Below are positions 34,865 to 43,875 of a DNA stretch of 64,000 nucleotides, piece by piece. Position numbers and translations under genes: made by a program. Every line of letters starts with the position of its first letter. The first letter of the stretch is position 1. The notes below the pieces were generated by a model, which worked only from the letters and a program-made list of their open reading frames with translations, had not been told where the DNA came from and ran no database searches. This stretch comes from Rhodococcus tukisamuensis NBRC 100609 (GTDB taxonomy: Bacteria > Actinomycetota > Actinomycetes > Mycobacteriales > Mycobacteriaceae): positions 124,001-188,000 of the forward strand of contig NZ_BCXG01000003.1 of NCBI RefSeq assembly GCF_001894985.1, written 5' to 3'.

Positions 34865-35410
34865 ATGAGGCACGCACCAGGACCCGGCGGGCGACGCTTC
34901 GGCTGGCAGCAGGGCGAGGCCCCCGACGCGAGCGACGCCGCCGAGTGGTTCGCCGGCCGGCTACCCGACGACTGGTTCACCGGACCGGCCACCGTGCAGG
35001 TCGACCGCGAGGAGATCGTGGTGACCGGCGAGCTGCCGGCCCCCGACGACGCCTCCCCCGCCGCGGCCGACGGTCGGATCTCCCGGTTCCGGGAGGCCAC
35101 CCGCGCGGAGCGGATGCGGATCGCCGACGAGGCCGAGGCCCGGTACGGACGCAAGGTGGCGTGGGGCGCGACGCTCGGCGAGCGGCACGCCCTGTTCACC
35201 CACCTCGCGGTGCCGGTGATGACGCGGCTGCGCCAACCCGAACGGATCGTCCTCGACACGCTGGTCGACGCCGGGGTCGCCCGCTCGCGGGCCGACGCAC
35301 TCAAGTGGACGGTCCGGCTCGCCGGCCAGCACAGCGAGCAGTGGCTCGCCGAGCTGCGGGAGGCGATGGGCAAGGTGGAGGACCTGCGCGCCGAGGGCCC
35401 GCAGATCTAG
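34865..35410 (+). CDS. Conserved actinobacterial hypothetical protein
   Basis: A 181-residue soluble protein that I do not recognise. The N-terminal half holds DAAEWFAGRLPDDWFTGPATVQVDREEIVVTGEL, the C-terminal half is mostly helical with RERMRIADEAEARYGRKVAWGATLG-like sequence and LVDAGVARSRADALKWTVRLAGQH, a helix-turn-helix-like arrangement. No signal peptide or membrane span. ATG at 34865 is preceded by GAGGTGAGG; a GTG 9 nt upstream is possible. It lies divergent from the PBP gene behind the AT-rich palindrome, and is the last core-like gene before the island. Function unknown. Confidence 0.72.
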   Translation: MRHAPGPGGRRFGWQQGEAPDASDAAEWFAGRLPDDWFTGPATVQVDREEIVVTGELPAPDDASPAAADGRISRFREATRAERMRIADEAEARYGRKVAWGATLGERHALFTHLAVPVMTRLRQPERIVLDTLVDAGVARSRADALKWTVRLAGQHSEQWLAELREAMGKVEDLRAEGPQI

Positions 35411-36061
35411 GACGTGTCTCCTAACCGGTGGTAGCCGGATCAGCGAAACTGCAGCGCAGGTGGACGGTCACCTTGCGGCGCCCGTAGAGCCCTCCTTCGG
35501 TGTCGACGGTGCCCAGTAGCGCGTTCGTGACGTGGGCGTCCGAGACTGTTCGCTCCGCCGGCGAAACGGTCTTCCAGTTCCGGTACGCGCGACGGGCGAC
35601 CTGCACTCCTTGTGTGGTGCGCACTCGGCAGATCGACTCGACCCTGAATTTCCGTGCACGCGGTGCTCGCCCGAACCCACGCGCGGGTTCGGCGCAGGTC
35701 CAGCACTTTCAGATCCAACGACGGCTATCGCCGTGATAGCGATTCGGACATTGATCGCAACAACGGGCGCCACGCATGATCATGGCGTGCCAAATCATCT
35801 TGCGAAGCATGGTGTCAACTCAACTTCGTCCGCGATGCCGGTCACGTGGCAAACCGGCAACAGGACATTAAAAGGTACCCCGGACACGGCATCATACGGG
35901 CTCACCGTGTTGCGCAAACTGAATCTCCGAAGGTCGGTTGCTGTTCATTCATAGGAATCTGGATGCCGGAGAAACACTCCGAACAATTCCATCGACTGTG
36001 AGAACCGAGATCCCGTAAGAGTCTGCCCATAATTGGATTGAAAATGATGGAGCCGCGTGAA
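35411..36061. other. Left island boundary
   Basis: 651 bp where composition falls from core-like GC to clearly lower GC from about 35720 onward. The first part holds the IS3 transposase remnant. From 35720 to 36061 I see no gene; TTGCGCAA at 35910-35917 is a small palindrome, and the AT-rich stretch near 36030 may hold the promoter of the amidase operon. Confidence 0.6.
35421..35660 (-). pseudogene. IS3-family transposase (OrfB) N-terminal remnant
   Basis: The minus-strand frame reads KFRVESICRVRTTQGVQVA, then RRAYRNWKT, ERTVSDAHVTNALLGTV and GLYGRRKVTVHLR before a stop. This is the start of IS3-type OrfB as I know it (VESICRVL, TYRNWK, SDAxVTDA, LTPEGLYGRRKM). The integrase core with its DDE residues is missing and there is no OrfA, so only ~80 codons of a dead element remain. 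It lies exactly where base composition changes. Confidence 0.62.
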
Positions 36062-37714
36062 ATGACTTTTGCCGCAACCTCTACCGATCTTCATACCCTC
36101 ACCATTGCTCAAGCAAGCGAACTCATCGGTTCGCGCGCACTCTCACCGGTCGAGTATGCGCAGGCGCTGATCGCGCGCACCCAAGCCGTGGATGGGCAAT
36201 TGCAATCATTTGTGACCCGCACCTTTGACCTCGCATTGGAGCGGGCACGGCAAGCGGAGGATGAAATTGCTGGGGGCGGCTATCGCGGTCCTCTGCATGG
36301 CATTCCTTTTGCCCTCAAGGATGTTTTCGACACTGCCGACATCCTGACTTCCGGGAATTCCAGGGTTTGCGCGGACAATATACCCGGCCGAGACTCGGCA
36401 GTGGCCGAGAAGCTCCATCACGCAGGCGCAGTCCTGATGGGAAAGTTGGCGCTCCACGAGTTTGCACATGGCGGACCGTCGTTTGACGTTCCGTGGCCGC
36501 CATCGCGAAATCCATGGGATTCAACCCGGGTCACGGGGGGCTCCTCGAGTGGCTCCGCGGCGGCTGTCGCGGCGGGATTGGTACCTGGAAGCATCGGAAC
36601 GGACACCGGCGGTTCAATTCGCGCGCCTGCATCGCAGTGCGGTGTGACTGGCCTGATGCCAACTTCCGGACTCGTAAGCCGCGCGGGAGTAATACCTCAC
36701 TCATTTACGTTCGACCGCTGCGGACCAATGGCCAAGACGAGCGAAGATTGCGCAATACTGCTCCAGGCAGTGGCCGGCCATGACCCGAATGACGCCGGAA
36801 GCGTCGCACGCGCCGTCCCGGACTACCTGGCTGCGCTCGGCGAAGATCTGCGTGGAGTGCGAATCGGTGTGCTTCGGCACAACTGGAACAGTGAAGTCGT
36901 GGTGTCCGCTGCCCAATGTCAAGTCATGGAAGACGCACTAGCTGTTCTGGCGGAACTAGGTGCCACGCTAGAGGATTGCCAGATCCGGCCGATGCAGAGC
37001 TACTACGACATCAAGACCATCATCGGCGAAATCGAAGTGTTCAGTGTCCATCAATCGAACTTGATCACCCGCCCCGAAGACTTTGGCGCCGACATTCTTA
37101 GTCGGATGCTACCTGCAATTCTGTTCTCCGGTTACGATTTTGTGCAGGCCAGTCGCGAGCATCGCCGGGCCATCGCAGAAATGCAACCCCTCTATCGAAG
37201 ATTCGATGCATTCATCACCATCGGCGCCGGGGAGGCGCCGCCCTTCGGCTCGCACGACCCGCTCGCCTTCTGGAAGAATGCCCATCACTTCACCTCGGCT
37301 AATGTCACCGGACAGCCAGTTCTCGCTCTGTGCAACGGATTTGGACCCAGTGGGCTGCCGTTGGGAATGCAGATACTTGGACGCCCCTTCGGCGAGGAGA
37401 CGATTCTGCGCATCGGGCACGCCTATCAAGCAGTGACCGACTGGCATCAGCGCCATCCGGTGCTGGTCGACAATGCGACCGCACCCACTGTAACCGAACC
37501 CACATTGTTGGCCGGCACGTCCTCGGAGGCCGATTCGGAGTTACGTGATTTGTGCCTGTCAGCGGCTGGTCGGGCTGGTCTCGAATTAAATGAGAGAATG
37601 TTCATGCAGTTACTGGAGGGCGCTCCCCATGCCCTCGCGATGGCTTCTCGAATTTCGCGTGATTACGGTCATGCGGATGTGCCGGCCCACGGATTCGGCG
37701 TACCGCCGGCCTGA
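36062..37714 (+). CDS. Amidase-signature family amidohydrolase (island)
   Basis: Hydrolyses an amide bond of an unknown substrate. The ~550-residue protein has the full amidase-signature triad: Lys86 in FALKDVFD, cis-Ser161 in TGGSSSGSAAA and nucleophile Ser185 in DTGGSIRAPASQCG. A C-terminal extension beyond the usual ~470 residues is present. ATG at 36062 has GGAG 10 nt upstream; earlier ATGs at 36044 and 36047 are possible. Codon use is far less GC-biased than in core genes, such as the second amidase at 41699. It heads four co-directional genes that look like one operon. Confidence 0.88.
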   Translation: MTFAATSTDLHTLTIAQASELIGSRALSPVEYAQALIARTQAVDGQLQSFVTRTFDLALERARQAEDEIAGGGYRGPLHGIPFALKDVFDTADILTSGNSRVCADNIPGRDSAVAEKLHHAGAVLMGKLALHEFAHGGPSFDVPWPPSRNPWDSTRVTGGSSSGSAAAVAAGLVPGSIGTDTGGSIRAPASQCGVTGLMPTSGLVSRAGVIPHSFTFDRCGPMAKTSEDCAILLQAVAGHDPNDAGSVARAVPDYLAALGEDLRGVRIGVLRHNWNSEVVVSAAQCQVMEDALAVLAELGATLEDCQIRPMQSYYDIKTIIGEIEVFSVHQSNLITRPEDFGADILSRMLPAILFSGYDFVQASREHRRAIAEMQPLYRRFDAFITIGAGEAPPFGSHDPLAFWKNAHHFTSANVTGQPVLALCNGFGPSGLPLGMQILGRPFGEETILRIGHAYQAVTDWHQRHPVLVDNATAPTVTEPTLLAGTSSEADSELRDLCLSAAGRAGLELNERMFMQLLEGAPHALAMASRISRDYGHADVPAHGFGVPPA

Positions 37715-37898
37715 TCGACAACCGAGCACATCCCCTTCTCGCCTTCCCCAAAGGCCATTCCCCACTTTTCGAGTGGTCACCATACCCGCCTTTCCTGCTG
37801 AAAACCCTACCGCGAACTTCCTGCACTGTATCTCGAACAGAATTCATGCAGGGTCCAATCTGCCGAAAGGTAGCGCTCTAGAGAGGAAGGAGAATAGC

Positions 37899-38210
37899 GT
37901 GAGTGAGTATCTATGGCTCGTCCAGCTTGACATTCCGGAGGAAATGGAAGACGAGTTCAATCGCATCTATGACACCGAACATGCGCCCAACATTTCCAAA
38001 GTTCCAGGCGTGCTTGGTGTGCAGCGCTATGTCCTGGAGAATCCGGTTGCAGGAGTGCAGAAGTACGCAACGCTTTACCGAGTGAACTCGCCGGACTTGC
38101 CACAGACCCCCGAGTGGCTTGCCGCGTCTGCAGAAGGCGACTGGAAAACCGTGATTCAACCGTATGCGGTCAACCCCACGTTGTCGATGTTCAGAGCAAT
38201 TCCTGAGTGA
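37899..38210 (+). CDS. EthD-like small dimeric alpha-beta-barrel protein
   Basis: A 103-residue protein predicted to form a ferredoxin-like dimer. LVQLDIPEEMEDEFNRIYDTEHAPNI followed by VPGVLGVQRYVLEN and KYATLYRVNSPD fits EthD/DUF4286-like proteins, which occur in degradation operons without a settled activity. GTG at 37899 has AAGGAG 7 nt upstream. It follows the amidase by about 185 bp and precedes the GlcG/HbpS gene. AT-richer codon use supports an island origin. A stand-alone enzymatic role is uncertain. Confidence 0.72.
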   Translation: MSEYLWLVQLDIPEEMEDEFNRIYDTEHAPNISKVPGVLGVQRYVLENPVAGVQKYATLYRVNSPDLPQTPEWLAASAEGDWKTVIQPYAVNPTLSMFRAIPE

Positions 38211-38308
38211 TCACCGAGGCTCCGGCCCGCCGTACGCCATGAAAGGCATTGTTCGGCACGGTCTTCGGCAATACCCCATCCCGTCCGAGAACTCATGAAA
38301 GTCAGGCC

Positions 38309-38728
38309 ATGACATTGAATCTTGAGCAAGCCAAACTCGTCCTGCAGGGCGCAATCAACAAGGCCAACGAATTTGATATTCGGATCAGCGTGTCAGTCTG
38401 TGATGCTGGTGGCCGACTTGTCGCCTTCCAACGAATGGACGGCGGACATTGGGGCGCCGGCTACGGCTCGCAAGGCAAAGCCGTCGCCTCCGCCGGATTC
38501 GCGCGGCCCAGCGGTCTCCTCTCGGAGCGAGCTTCGGCTCCCGTCATGCAGGGCATTGCCGCAGCGGAAGGCGGCCACATGTTCTATTCCCAGGGTGCCG
38601 TTCCCATATTTGTCGATGGGTTGATGGTGGGCGCGTGTGGTGTCGGTGGCGGCACCGGCGAGCAGGACGAAGAATGCGCGCAGGCTGGCGTTGCTGCGCT
38701 TCAGGGCAGCGTGTCCTCGGTCGTGTGA
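38309..38728 (+). CDS. GlcG/HbpS-family (DUF336) protein
   Basis: A 139-residue cytoplasmic protein of the HbpS/GlcG family. LNLEQAKLVLQGAINKANEFDIRISVSVCDAGGRLVAFQRMDG opens the fold, and GAVPIFVDGLMVGACGVGGGTGEQDEECAQAGVAAL closes it; both are family hallmarks. Relatives bind haem or act as small subunits or accessory proteins in catabolic clusters; the role here is unknown. Part of the four-gene island operon. ATG at 38309 has a weak site, GTCAGG. Confidence 0.85.
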   Translation: MTLNLEQAKLVLQGAINKANEFDIRISVSVCDAGGRLVAFQRMDGGHWGAGYGSQGKAVASAGFARPSGLLSERASAPVMQGIAAAEGGHMFYSQGAVPIFVDGLMVGACGVGGGTGEQDEECAQAGVAALQGSVSSVV

Positions 38729-38766
38729 CCGGACACCTGTTCATTGCCTAGCGAAAGGATTTGCGA

Positions 38767-39381
38767 GTGATTTACGAAGTTCGTTCTTACCAAGTAGATC
38801 CCGGAAATGTGACAGAGTTTGAGCGAATATTTGGCGACGGCTATGTGCATAGACACGCCTTCTCGCCGCTGACCGCATTCTGGCACACCGTAAATGAGCC
38901 TCTGAGCGAAGTGGTACATGTGTGGCCTTACACGGATCTGGACGAGCGGGCCAGCAAGCGCGCTGCTGCTGCCCAGCACCCACACTGGCCACCGGCAACG
39001 GGTCAATTTGTCAATCGAATGCAGTCGGAACTGATGATACCTTTCGACTTCGTCTCAGACCCAATGCCTGGCCTCCTCGGACCGATTTACGAAATCCGGT
39101 ACGACTACTTCAAGGTTTCCGACCTCAGCGCCGGCACCGAGGCATGGGCTAACGCGATACAAGAACGCAGCAAACGCGATTCGCTCGTGCTTGCCGGTCG
39201 ACTGGAATTCGGGCAGGTCAACGGCATCCTGCAGATCTGGGCATATTCCGACCTGGAAACGCGCAAGCAGGCCCTTGCCGAAGCATCCGAACAGGGAATG
39301 TCGCCCCCGGCGGATAGCCCGGCCCCAATTCATCAGGTGACGAAGATGGTGATGCCATCGATGTTCTCGCCACTGCAATAG
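38767..39381 (+). CDS. NIPSNAP-family protein with two repeats
   Basis: A 204-residue protein formed by two ferredoxin-like NIPSNAP units. The first starts IYEVRSYQVDPGNVTEFERIF and has VVHVWPYTDLDERASKRAAAAQHPHW; the second starts IYEIRYDYFKVSD and has ILQIWAYSDLETRKQALAEA. The family is linked with catabolic operons but lacks a defined reaction. GTG at 38767 has AAAGGA 7 nt upstream; a TTG at 38761 is in frame but less likely. It is the last gene of the cassette; a hairpin follows. Confidence 0.85.
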   Translation: MIYEVRSYQVDPGNVTEFERIFGDGYVHRHAFSPLTAFWHTVNEPLSEVVHVWPYTDLDERASKRAAAAQHPHWPPATGQFVNRMQSELMIPFDFVSDPMPGLLGPIYEIRYDYFKVSDLSAGTEAWANAIQERSKRDSLVLAGRLEFGQVNGILQIWAYSDLETRKQALAEASEQGMSPPADSPAPIHQVTKMVMPSMFSPLQ

Positions 39382-39411
39382 CGAGACAACACCTTTCATG
39401 GCAACAACTGC

Positions 39412-39445
39412 CGGAAGCATGGATGGAAATCTGTCCATGCTTCCG
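39412..39445 (+). terminator. Terminator of the island cassette
   Basis: CGGAAGCATGGA (39412-39423) pairs perfectly with TCCATGCTTCCG (39434-39445), 10-nt loop, 30 nt after the NIPSNAP stop. Confidence 0.8.
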
Positions 39446-39679
39446 CCAGGGTCCCGGCAGAGTCGCACGCAAGCTGGTTGACCTGGTGTTTCACCTGGCG
39501 TGACACACCGAACCTGCGAGACTTCAGGGCGGGCACGGCAAGTCCGCCGACGATTCGAGTTCTCGCAGAGGCACCATCACGAGGACGCCGTCGTGCTCGC
39601 CGATGCATCACCGTCATTGCCGTTTGACGAATCCAACCCGATCCTCGGCGAGGTGTCACTGATTCCGCCCGCCCCGCAG

Positions 39680-39790
39680 GTGTCGCCGTCCGATTCGAGG
39701 TTCGCCACACGGTCATCGCGTTCGACGGCAAGACCCTGCGTGGAGCCATGGACGCAGCCGGCGACCTCACCTTCTCCTCGCCGGGCCCTG
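39680..39790 (+). pseudogene. ISAs1-type transposase fragment
   Basis: The plus-strand frame reads VRHTVIAFDGKTLRGAMDA. VIAxDGKTLRGA is the characteristic start of the DDE domain of ISAs1-family transposases. The frame is lost on both sides and no terminal repeats are seen, so it is a relic. Confidence 0.5.
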
Positions 39791-40055
39791 CCAACGCACC
39801 ACAGCGCAGTACCTGGGTCATACCTCGCCGACGGCCGGAGACCGCTCCGGGCGACGGCAGCCACCACGAGGTGGGCACAAGTGGGGCGGCACACAAATCG
39901 GTTGCCGACGCACGAAGCCGTCGGTACCGTGGCTGCCGGACCTGTTGTCAACGAAATGGAGAAGGGCCCTTGCTCCTTCAGCGGTAGTGACGCGCCATCG
40001 ACCGTCGCGTGCTCGTGCACGTCCGACGTCGCCGCACCCACCCTGAGGAGCATTC

Positions 40056-41645
40056 ATGCCACATCTCTCCCTGTCCGACCTCACCTTCACCTGGCCCGAC
40101 GGCGACCCAGCCTTCGAGGGCCTCGACGCCGTATTCGGCCCCGGCCGAACGGGACTCGTCGGCCGCAACGGCGCGGGCAAGTCGACGCTGCTGCGACTGA
40201 TCGCCGGCGACCTCACCCCCGACCGCGGCTCGGTGACCGTGCACGGCCGGCTCGCCTATCTCCGCCAGGACCTCACCCTCGACCCGAATCGCACGGTAGA
40301 CGGCGTCCTCGGCATCGACAACCAGCGAAAAGCGTTACACCGCATCGAATCCGGCGAGGGCACCGAGCAGGACTTCGCCGACGCCACGGGCCACTGGGAC
40401 GTCGAGGAGCGAGCGGTCGCCACCCTCGACCGGCTCGGCCTCGCGCACGTCGCACCGACCCCGGATGCGTTGGGCCGCACCGTCGGCACCCTCTCCGGCG
40501 GCGAGACGATGCTGCTGGGCCTGACCGCCGCCCTGCTCGGCGACCCGGAGGTGCTGCTGCTCGACGAGCCCACCAACAACCTGGACCTGTCCGCCAAGGC
40601 CCGCCTGTACGCGGCCGTCGACCAGTTCCCCGGCATCGTCGTGGTGGTCAGTCACGACCGCGCCCTGCTCGACCGGATGGACACCATCGCCGAGCTGCGA
40701 CGCGGCGAGCTGCGCATGTTCGGCGGCAACTTCGCCCACTACCGCGAAACCGTCGAGGCCGAGCAGGAGGCCGGCCGCGCCGCGGTCCGCGACGCCCGCG
40801 CCGACGTCCGCAGGCAGGGCCGCGAGCTGGTCGAGGCGCAGACCAAGATCGACCGGCGCCTGCGCTACGGCAAGCGGATGGTGGCAGAGAATCGGTACCC
40901 GAAGATCGTCGGGAACGAACGCAAGAGCCAGGCCCAGGCCTCCGCCGGCAAGCTGCGCGGCAACCACGCCGACAAGCTCGACGAGGCCCGCCGCACCCTC
41001 ACCGAGGCGGAGGAACTGGTCCGCGACGACCGCGAGATCCGGATCGACCTGCCGGACAGCGTCGTTCACCCGGGCCAACAGGTGGTCGAGGTCGCCGACC
41101 TCACCCTCGCCTGCGGCCCCACGGTGTCTCTGGCGGTCACCGGCCCGGAACGGATCGCGCTGGTCGGCCGCAACGGCATCGGTAAGACCACCCTGCTCCG
41201 GGCCCTGACGGACATGCCGCCGCGGGTGCCGTGGCGGGCGTTGCCGCAGCGGCTCGACGTCTTCGACGAGACCCGCACCCTCGCGCAGAACCTGGCCGAT
41301 GCCGCGCCGCACGCCACCGCCGAGCAGATCCGGGGTCGGCTGGCCCGGTTCCTGTTCCGCGGCAACGACTCCGACGTGCTCACCTCGGCACTGTCCGGCG
41401 GGGAACGGCTGCGGGCGGCGCTGGCGATGATCCTGCTCGCGGAGCCGGCGCCGCGACTGCTGATGCTCGACGAGCCCACCAACAACCTGGACCTGCCGAG
41501 CCTGCAGCACCTCACCGAGGCGTTGGCCCAGTTCCGCGGCGCGTTGATCGTCGCCAGCCACGACCTGCCGTTCCTGCGGGAGATCGGCGCGACCCGCTGG
41601 CTCGAGCTCACCGACGACGGGGTGCGGGAGGTGGATCCGCGGTGA
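40056..41645 (+). CDS. ABC-F family ATPase
   Basis: A 529-residue protein with two ABC cassettes and no membrane part, as in ribosome-acting ABC-F proteins that confer antibiotic protection or regulate translation. First cassette: Walker A GRNGAGKST, signature TLSGGE, Walker B VLLLDEPTNNLDL and VVSHDRALLDRM. Second: GRNGIGKTT, ALSGGERLRAAL, LLMLDEPTNNLDLPSL. The linker (about 235-335) is Arg/Lys-rich and helical. ATG at 40056 has GAGGAG upstream. It starts a core-like stretch just past the island. Which drugs or ribosome state it serves cannot be said. Confidence 0.93.
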   Translation: MPHLSLSDLTFTWPDGDPAFEGLDAVFGPGRTGLVGRNGAGKSTLLRLIAGDLTPDRGSVTVHGRLAYLRQDLTLDPNRTVDGVLGIDNQRKALHRIESGEGTEQDFADATGHWDVEERAVATLDRLGLAHVAPTPDALGRTVGTLSGGETMLLGLTAALLGDPEVLLLDEPTNNLDLSAKARLYAAVDQFPGIVVVVSHDRALLDRMDTIAELRRGELRMFGGNFAHYRETVEAEQEAGRAAVRDARADVRRQGRELVEAQTKIDRRLRYGKRMVAENRYPKIVGNERKSQAQASAGKLRGNHADKLDEARRTLTEAEELVRDDREIRIDLPDSVVHPGQQVVEVADLTLACGPTVSLAVTGPERIALVGRNGIGKTTLLRALTDMPPRVPWRALPQRLDVFDETRTLAQNLADAAPHATAEQIRGRLARFLFRGNDSDVLTSALSGGERLRAALAMILLAEPAPRLLMLDEPTNNLDLPSLQHLTEALAQFRGALIVASHDLPFLREIGATRWLELTDDGVREVDPR

Positions 41646-41698
41646 CCGCACGCCGAATCCGCGCCCGCGCCCTCCCCGGGCTGGCCTAGGGTCGGGGC

Positions 41699-43117
41699 AT
41701 GACGGACGACACCCGCATCCACGCCTTCCGCGACGACGCCCTCGGCGACCTCGACGCCACCGGCGTCGCCGAGGCCATCGCCGCCGGCAAGGTCTCCCCC
41801 CGCGAGGTGGTGCAGGCGGCGATCGAGCGGGCCGAGGCGGTGCAGGGCTCGCTCAACGGCATCGAGTTCCCCGACTTCGAGCGCGCACTGAGCCTGGCGG
41901 AGCGACCCCGCGGCGGCGTCTTCTCCGGGGTGCCGACGATCGTCAAGGACAACGTCGACGTGGCGGGACTGCCGACCGGGCACGGCAGCGCGGCGTTCAC
42001 CCCGAAGCCCGCCGCCCGGGACAGCGACTGCGTCACCCAGTTCCTGTCCACCGGCCTGGTGCCGCTCGGCAAGAGCCGACTGCCGGAGTTCGGGTTCAGC
42101 TGCTCCAACGAGTACGCCGACGCCGAGCCCGTGCACAACCCGTGGAACCCGGCGTACTCGTCGGGCGCGTCGTCGGGCGGGTCCGCCGCGCTGGTCGCGG
42201 CGGGGGTGCTGCCGATCGCGCACGCGAACGACGGCGGCGGCTCCATCCGCATCCCCGCGGCCGCCTGCGGCCTGGTCGGGCTCAAGCCGACCCGCGGCCG
42301 CACCCTGCCCGACGCCCAGGACAAGACGATGCCGATCCGCATCATCGCGCAGGGCGCGCTGACCCGGACGGTCCGCGACACCGCACGGTTCTACGCGGCG
42401 GCCGAGTCCTTCTACCGCAACCCCAGGCTGGCACCGGTCCGCCTGGTCGAGGGGCCGTCCCGGACGAGGCTGCGGGTCGGGGTGATCGTGGACTCGATCA
42501 CCGGCGTCCCCACCGACGACGAGACCCGCACCGCCGTGCACGCGACCGCGGAACTCCTCGACGGGCTCGGGCACCGGGTCGAGGAGATGCCGCTGCCGTT
42601 CGGGCAGGCCTTCGTCGACGACTTCAGCCTCTACTGGGGCTTCCTGTCCTTCGCGGTCTGCAACGGCGGCAAGAAGATGCTCGGAGCCGACTTCGACAAG
42701 GCCCGCACCGACAACCTCACCCGAGGCCTGGCCGCCCTGTACCGCAAGAACATCGGGAAGACCCCCCGGATGCTCTACCGCCTGCGGCGCACCCATCAGC
42801 AGTACGCGCAAATGTTCCACCACTACGACGTGGTGCTCTCGCCGACGGTCTCGCACACCACCCCGCTGCTCGGGTACCTCTCCCCCACCCAGGACTTCGA
42901 CGAACTGTTCACCAAGATCATCAATTTCACGGCGTTCACCCCGCTGAACAACGCATCGGGCGGTCCGGCGATCTCGCTGCCCCTGCACCAGAGTGCCGCG
43001 GGTCTGCCGATCGCATCGCACTTCTCCGCCGCGCACGGCGACGAGCGGACACTGCTCGAGCTGGCGTTCGAACTCGAGCAGGCCAGGCCGTGGGCGCGGA
43101 TCCAGGACCCGCGCTGA
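41699..43117 (+). CDS. Amidase-signature family hydrolase (core-like)
   Basis: A 472-residue amidase of unknown substrate. Catalytic Lys83 in PTIVKDNVDV, cis-Ser in SSGASSGGSAALVAAG and nucleophile Ser182 in NDGGGSIRIPAAACG are all present. High-GC codon use contrasts with the island amidase, with which it shares only the signature region. ATG at 41699 lies 6 nt after TAGGGT and has no Shine-Dalgarno (leaderless pattern). It follows the ABC-F gene by 53 bp. Confidence 0.9.
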   Translation: MTDDTRIHAFRDDALGDLDATGVAEAIAAGKVSPREVVQAAIERAEAVQGSLNGIEFPDFERALSLAERPRGGVFSGVPTIVKDNVDVAGLPTGHGSAAFTPKPAARDSDCVTQFLSTGLVPLGKSRLPEFGFSCSNEYADAEPVHNPWNPAYSSGASSGGSAALVAAGVLPIAHANDGGGSIRIPAAACGLVGLKPTRGRTLPDAQDKTMPIRIIAQGALTRTVRDTARFYAAAESFYRNPRLAPVRLVEGPSRTRLRVGVIVDSITGVPTDDETRTAVHATAELLDGLGHRVEEMPLPFGQAFVDDFSLYWGFLSFAVCNGGKKMLGADFDKARTDNLTRGLAALYRKNIGKTPRMLYRLRRTHQQYAQMFHHYDVVLSPTVSHTTPLLGYLSPTQDFDELFTKIINFTAFTPLNNASGGPAISLPLHQSAAGLPIASHFSAAHGDERTLLELAFELEQARPWARIQDPR

Positions 43118-43198
43118 GTCACCCCCGGCCCCACCGTTGAACGGGGGTTCGGCGTGGCCGGACCGTGCCGCGGCGACGCGGATTGGCACCATGGTCGG

Positions 43199-43855
43199 GT
43201 GAACTCGTACTGGACCCAGTGGTCGGCCTACCTCCCGGTGCTCGTGGCGGCGGCGCTCGTGCTGATCGGGCCGCTGTGGCAGCTGACCCGGCACGCGGTG
43301 ACGCTCGCCCACGAGGCCGGCCACGCGATCGCCGCCGTCGGCACCGGCCGCCGGCTGACCGGGATCCGCCTGCACTCGGACACCTCGGGCCTGACCCTCT
43401 CACGCGGCAAGCCCCGCGGACCGGGGATGGTGCTCACCGCGGCCGCCGGCTACCTCGCGCCCTCGCTGCTCGGTCTCGCGGGTGCGGCGCTGATCGCGGG
43501 CGGCCAGCTCACCCTGCTCCTGTGGGGCTCGGTGGGACTGGTCGTGGCGATGGTGCCGTTCATCCGCAACTTCTTCGGGCTGCTGGTGCTGATCGCCGCG
43601 GGCGGCGCGTTCGGCACCGTCGCCTACTACGGATCACCCACGCTCCAGCTGAGTTTCGGCTACGTCGTGATCTGGCTGCTGCTGATCGGCAACCTGCGCA
43701 CCATCGTCGAGGCGGCGCAGAACCGGTCCGGGCGGTCGGACCTGGACCAGCTGCGCACCCTCACCCACCTGCCCCGCCTGGTGTGGACCGTGCTGCTCGT
43801 CGCCGTGTCCGTCGGCACCGGGGTGCTGGCGTGGCGGGCGCAGTACATCGGTTAG
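43199..43855 (+). CDS. M50-like membrane metallopeptidase
   Basis: A 218-residue membrane protein of the peptidase M50B-like family. The zinc-binding HEAGH motif (His38, Glu39, His42) lies in the first helical region, VTLAHEAGHAIAAVGTGRRLTGIRL; several helices follow, ending with VVIWLLLIGNL and a final span near the C-terminus. The third zinc ligand was not identified, so activity is not certain. GTG at 43199 is preceded by CACCAT, 6 nt away. The gene ends 20 nt from the convergent phytase-like gene. Substrate unknown. Confidence 0.82.
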   Translation: MNSYWTQWSAYLPVLVAAALVLIGPLWQLTRHAVTLAHEAGHAIAAVGTGRRLTGIRLHSDTSGLTLSRGKPRGPGMVLTAAAGYLAPSLLGLAGAALIAGGQLTLLLWGSVGLVVAMVPFIRNFFGLLVLIAAGGAFGTVAYYGSPTLQLSFGYVVIWLLLIGNLRTIVEAAQNRSGRSDLDQLRTLTHLPRLVWTVLLVAVSVGTGVLAWRAQYIG

Positions 43856-43875
43856 TCCCGCCCCACTTCTGGCAC

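Larger units (their letters stand above)
39382..40055. other. Right island boundary
   Basis: 674 bp without an intact gene. It holds the cassette terminator, a transposase fragment around 39680-39790, and GC-rich spacer leading to the ABC-F gene. GC content rises again from about 39550. No direct repeats matching the left boundary were found by eye. Confidence 0.55.

Noticed and set aside
35411-40055. Complete insertion sequence or prophage at the island
   Set aside because: Only short transposase pieces of two unlike families remain; no terminal inverted repeats, integrase, tRNA or phage genes were seen.
41066-43375. A 769-codon minus-strand frame over the ABC-F and amidase genes
   Set aside because: Antisense to two genes with complete catalytic motifs; composition is typical of shadow frames.
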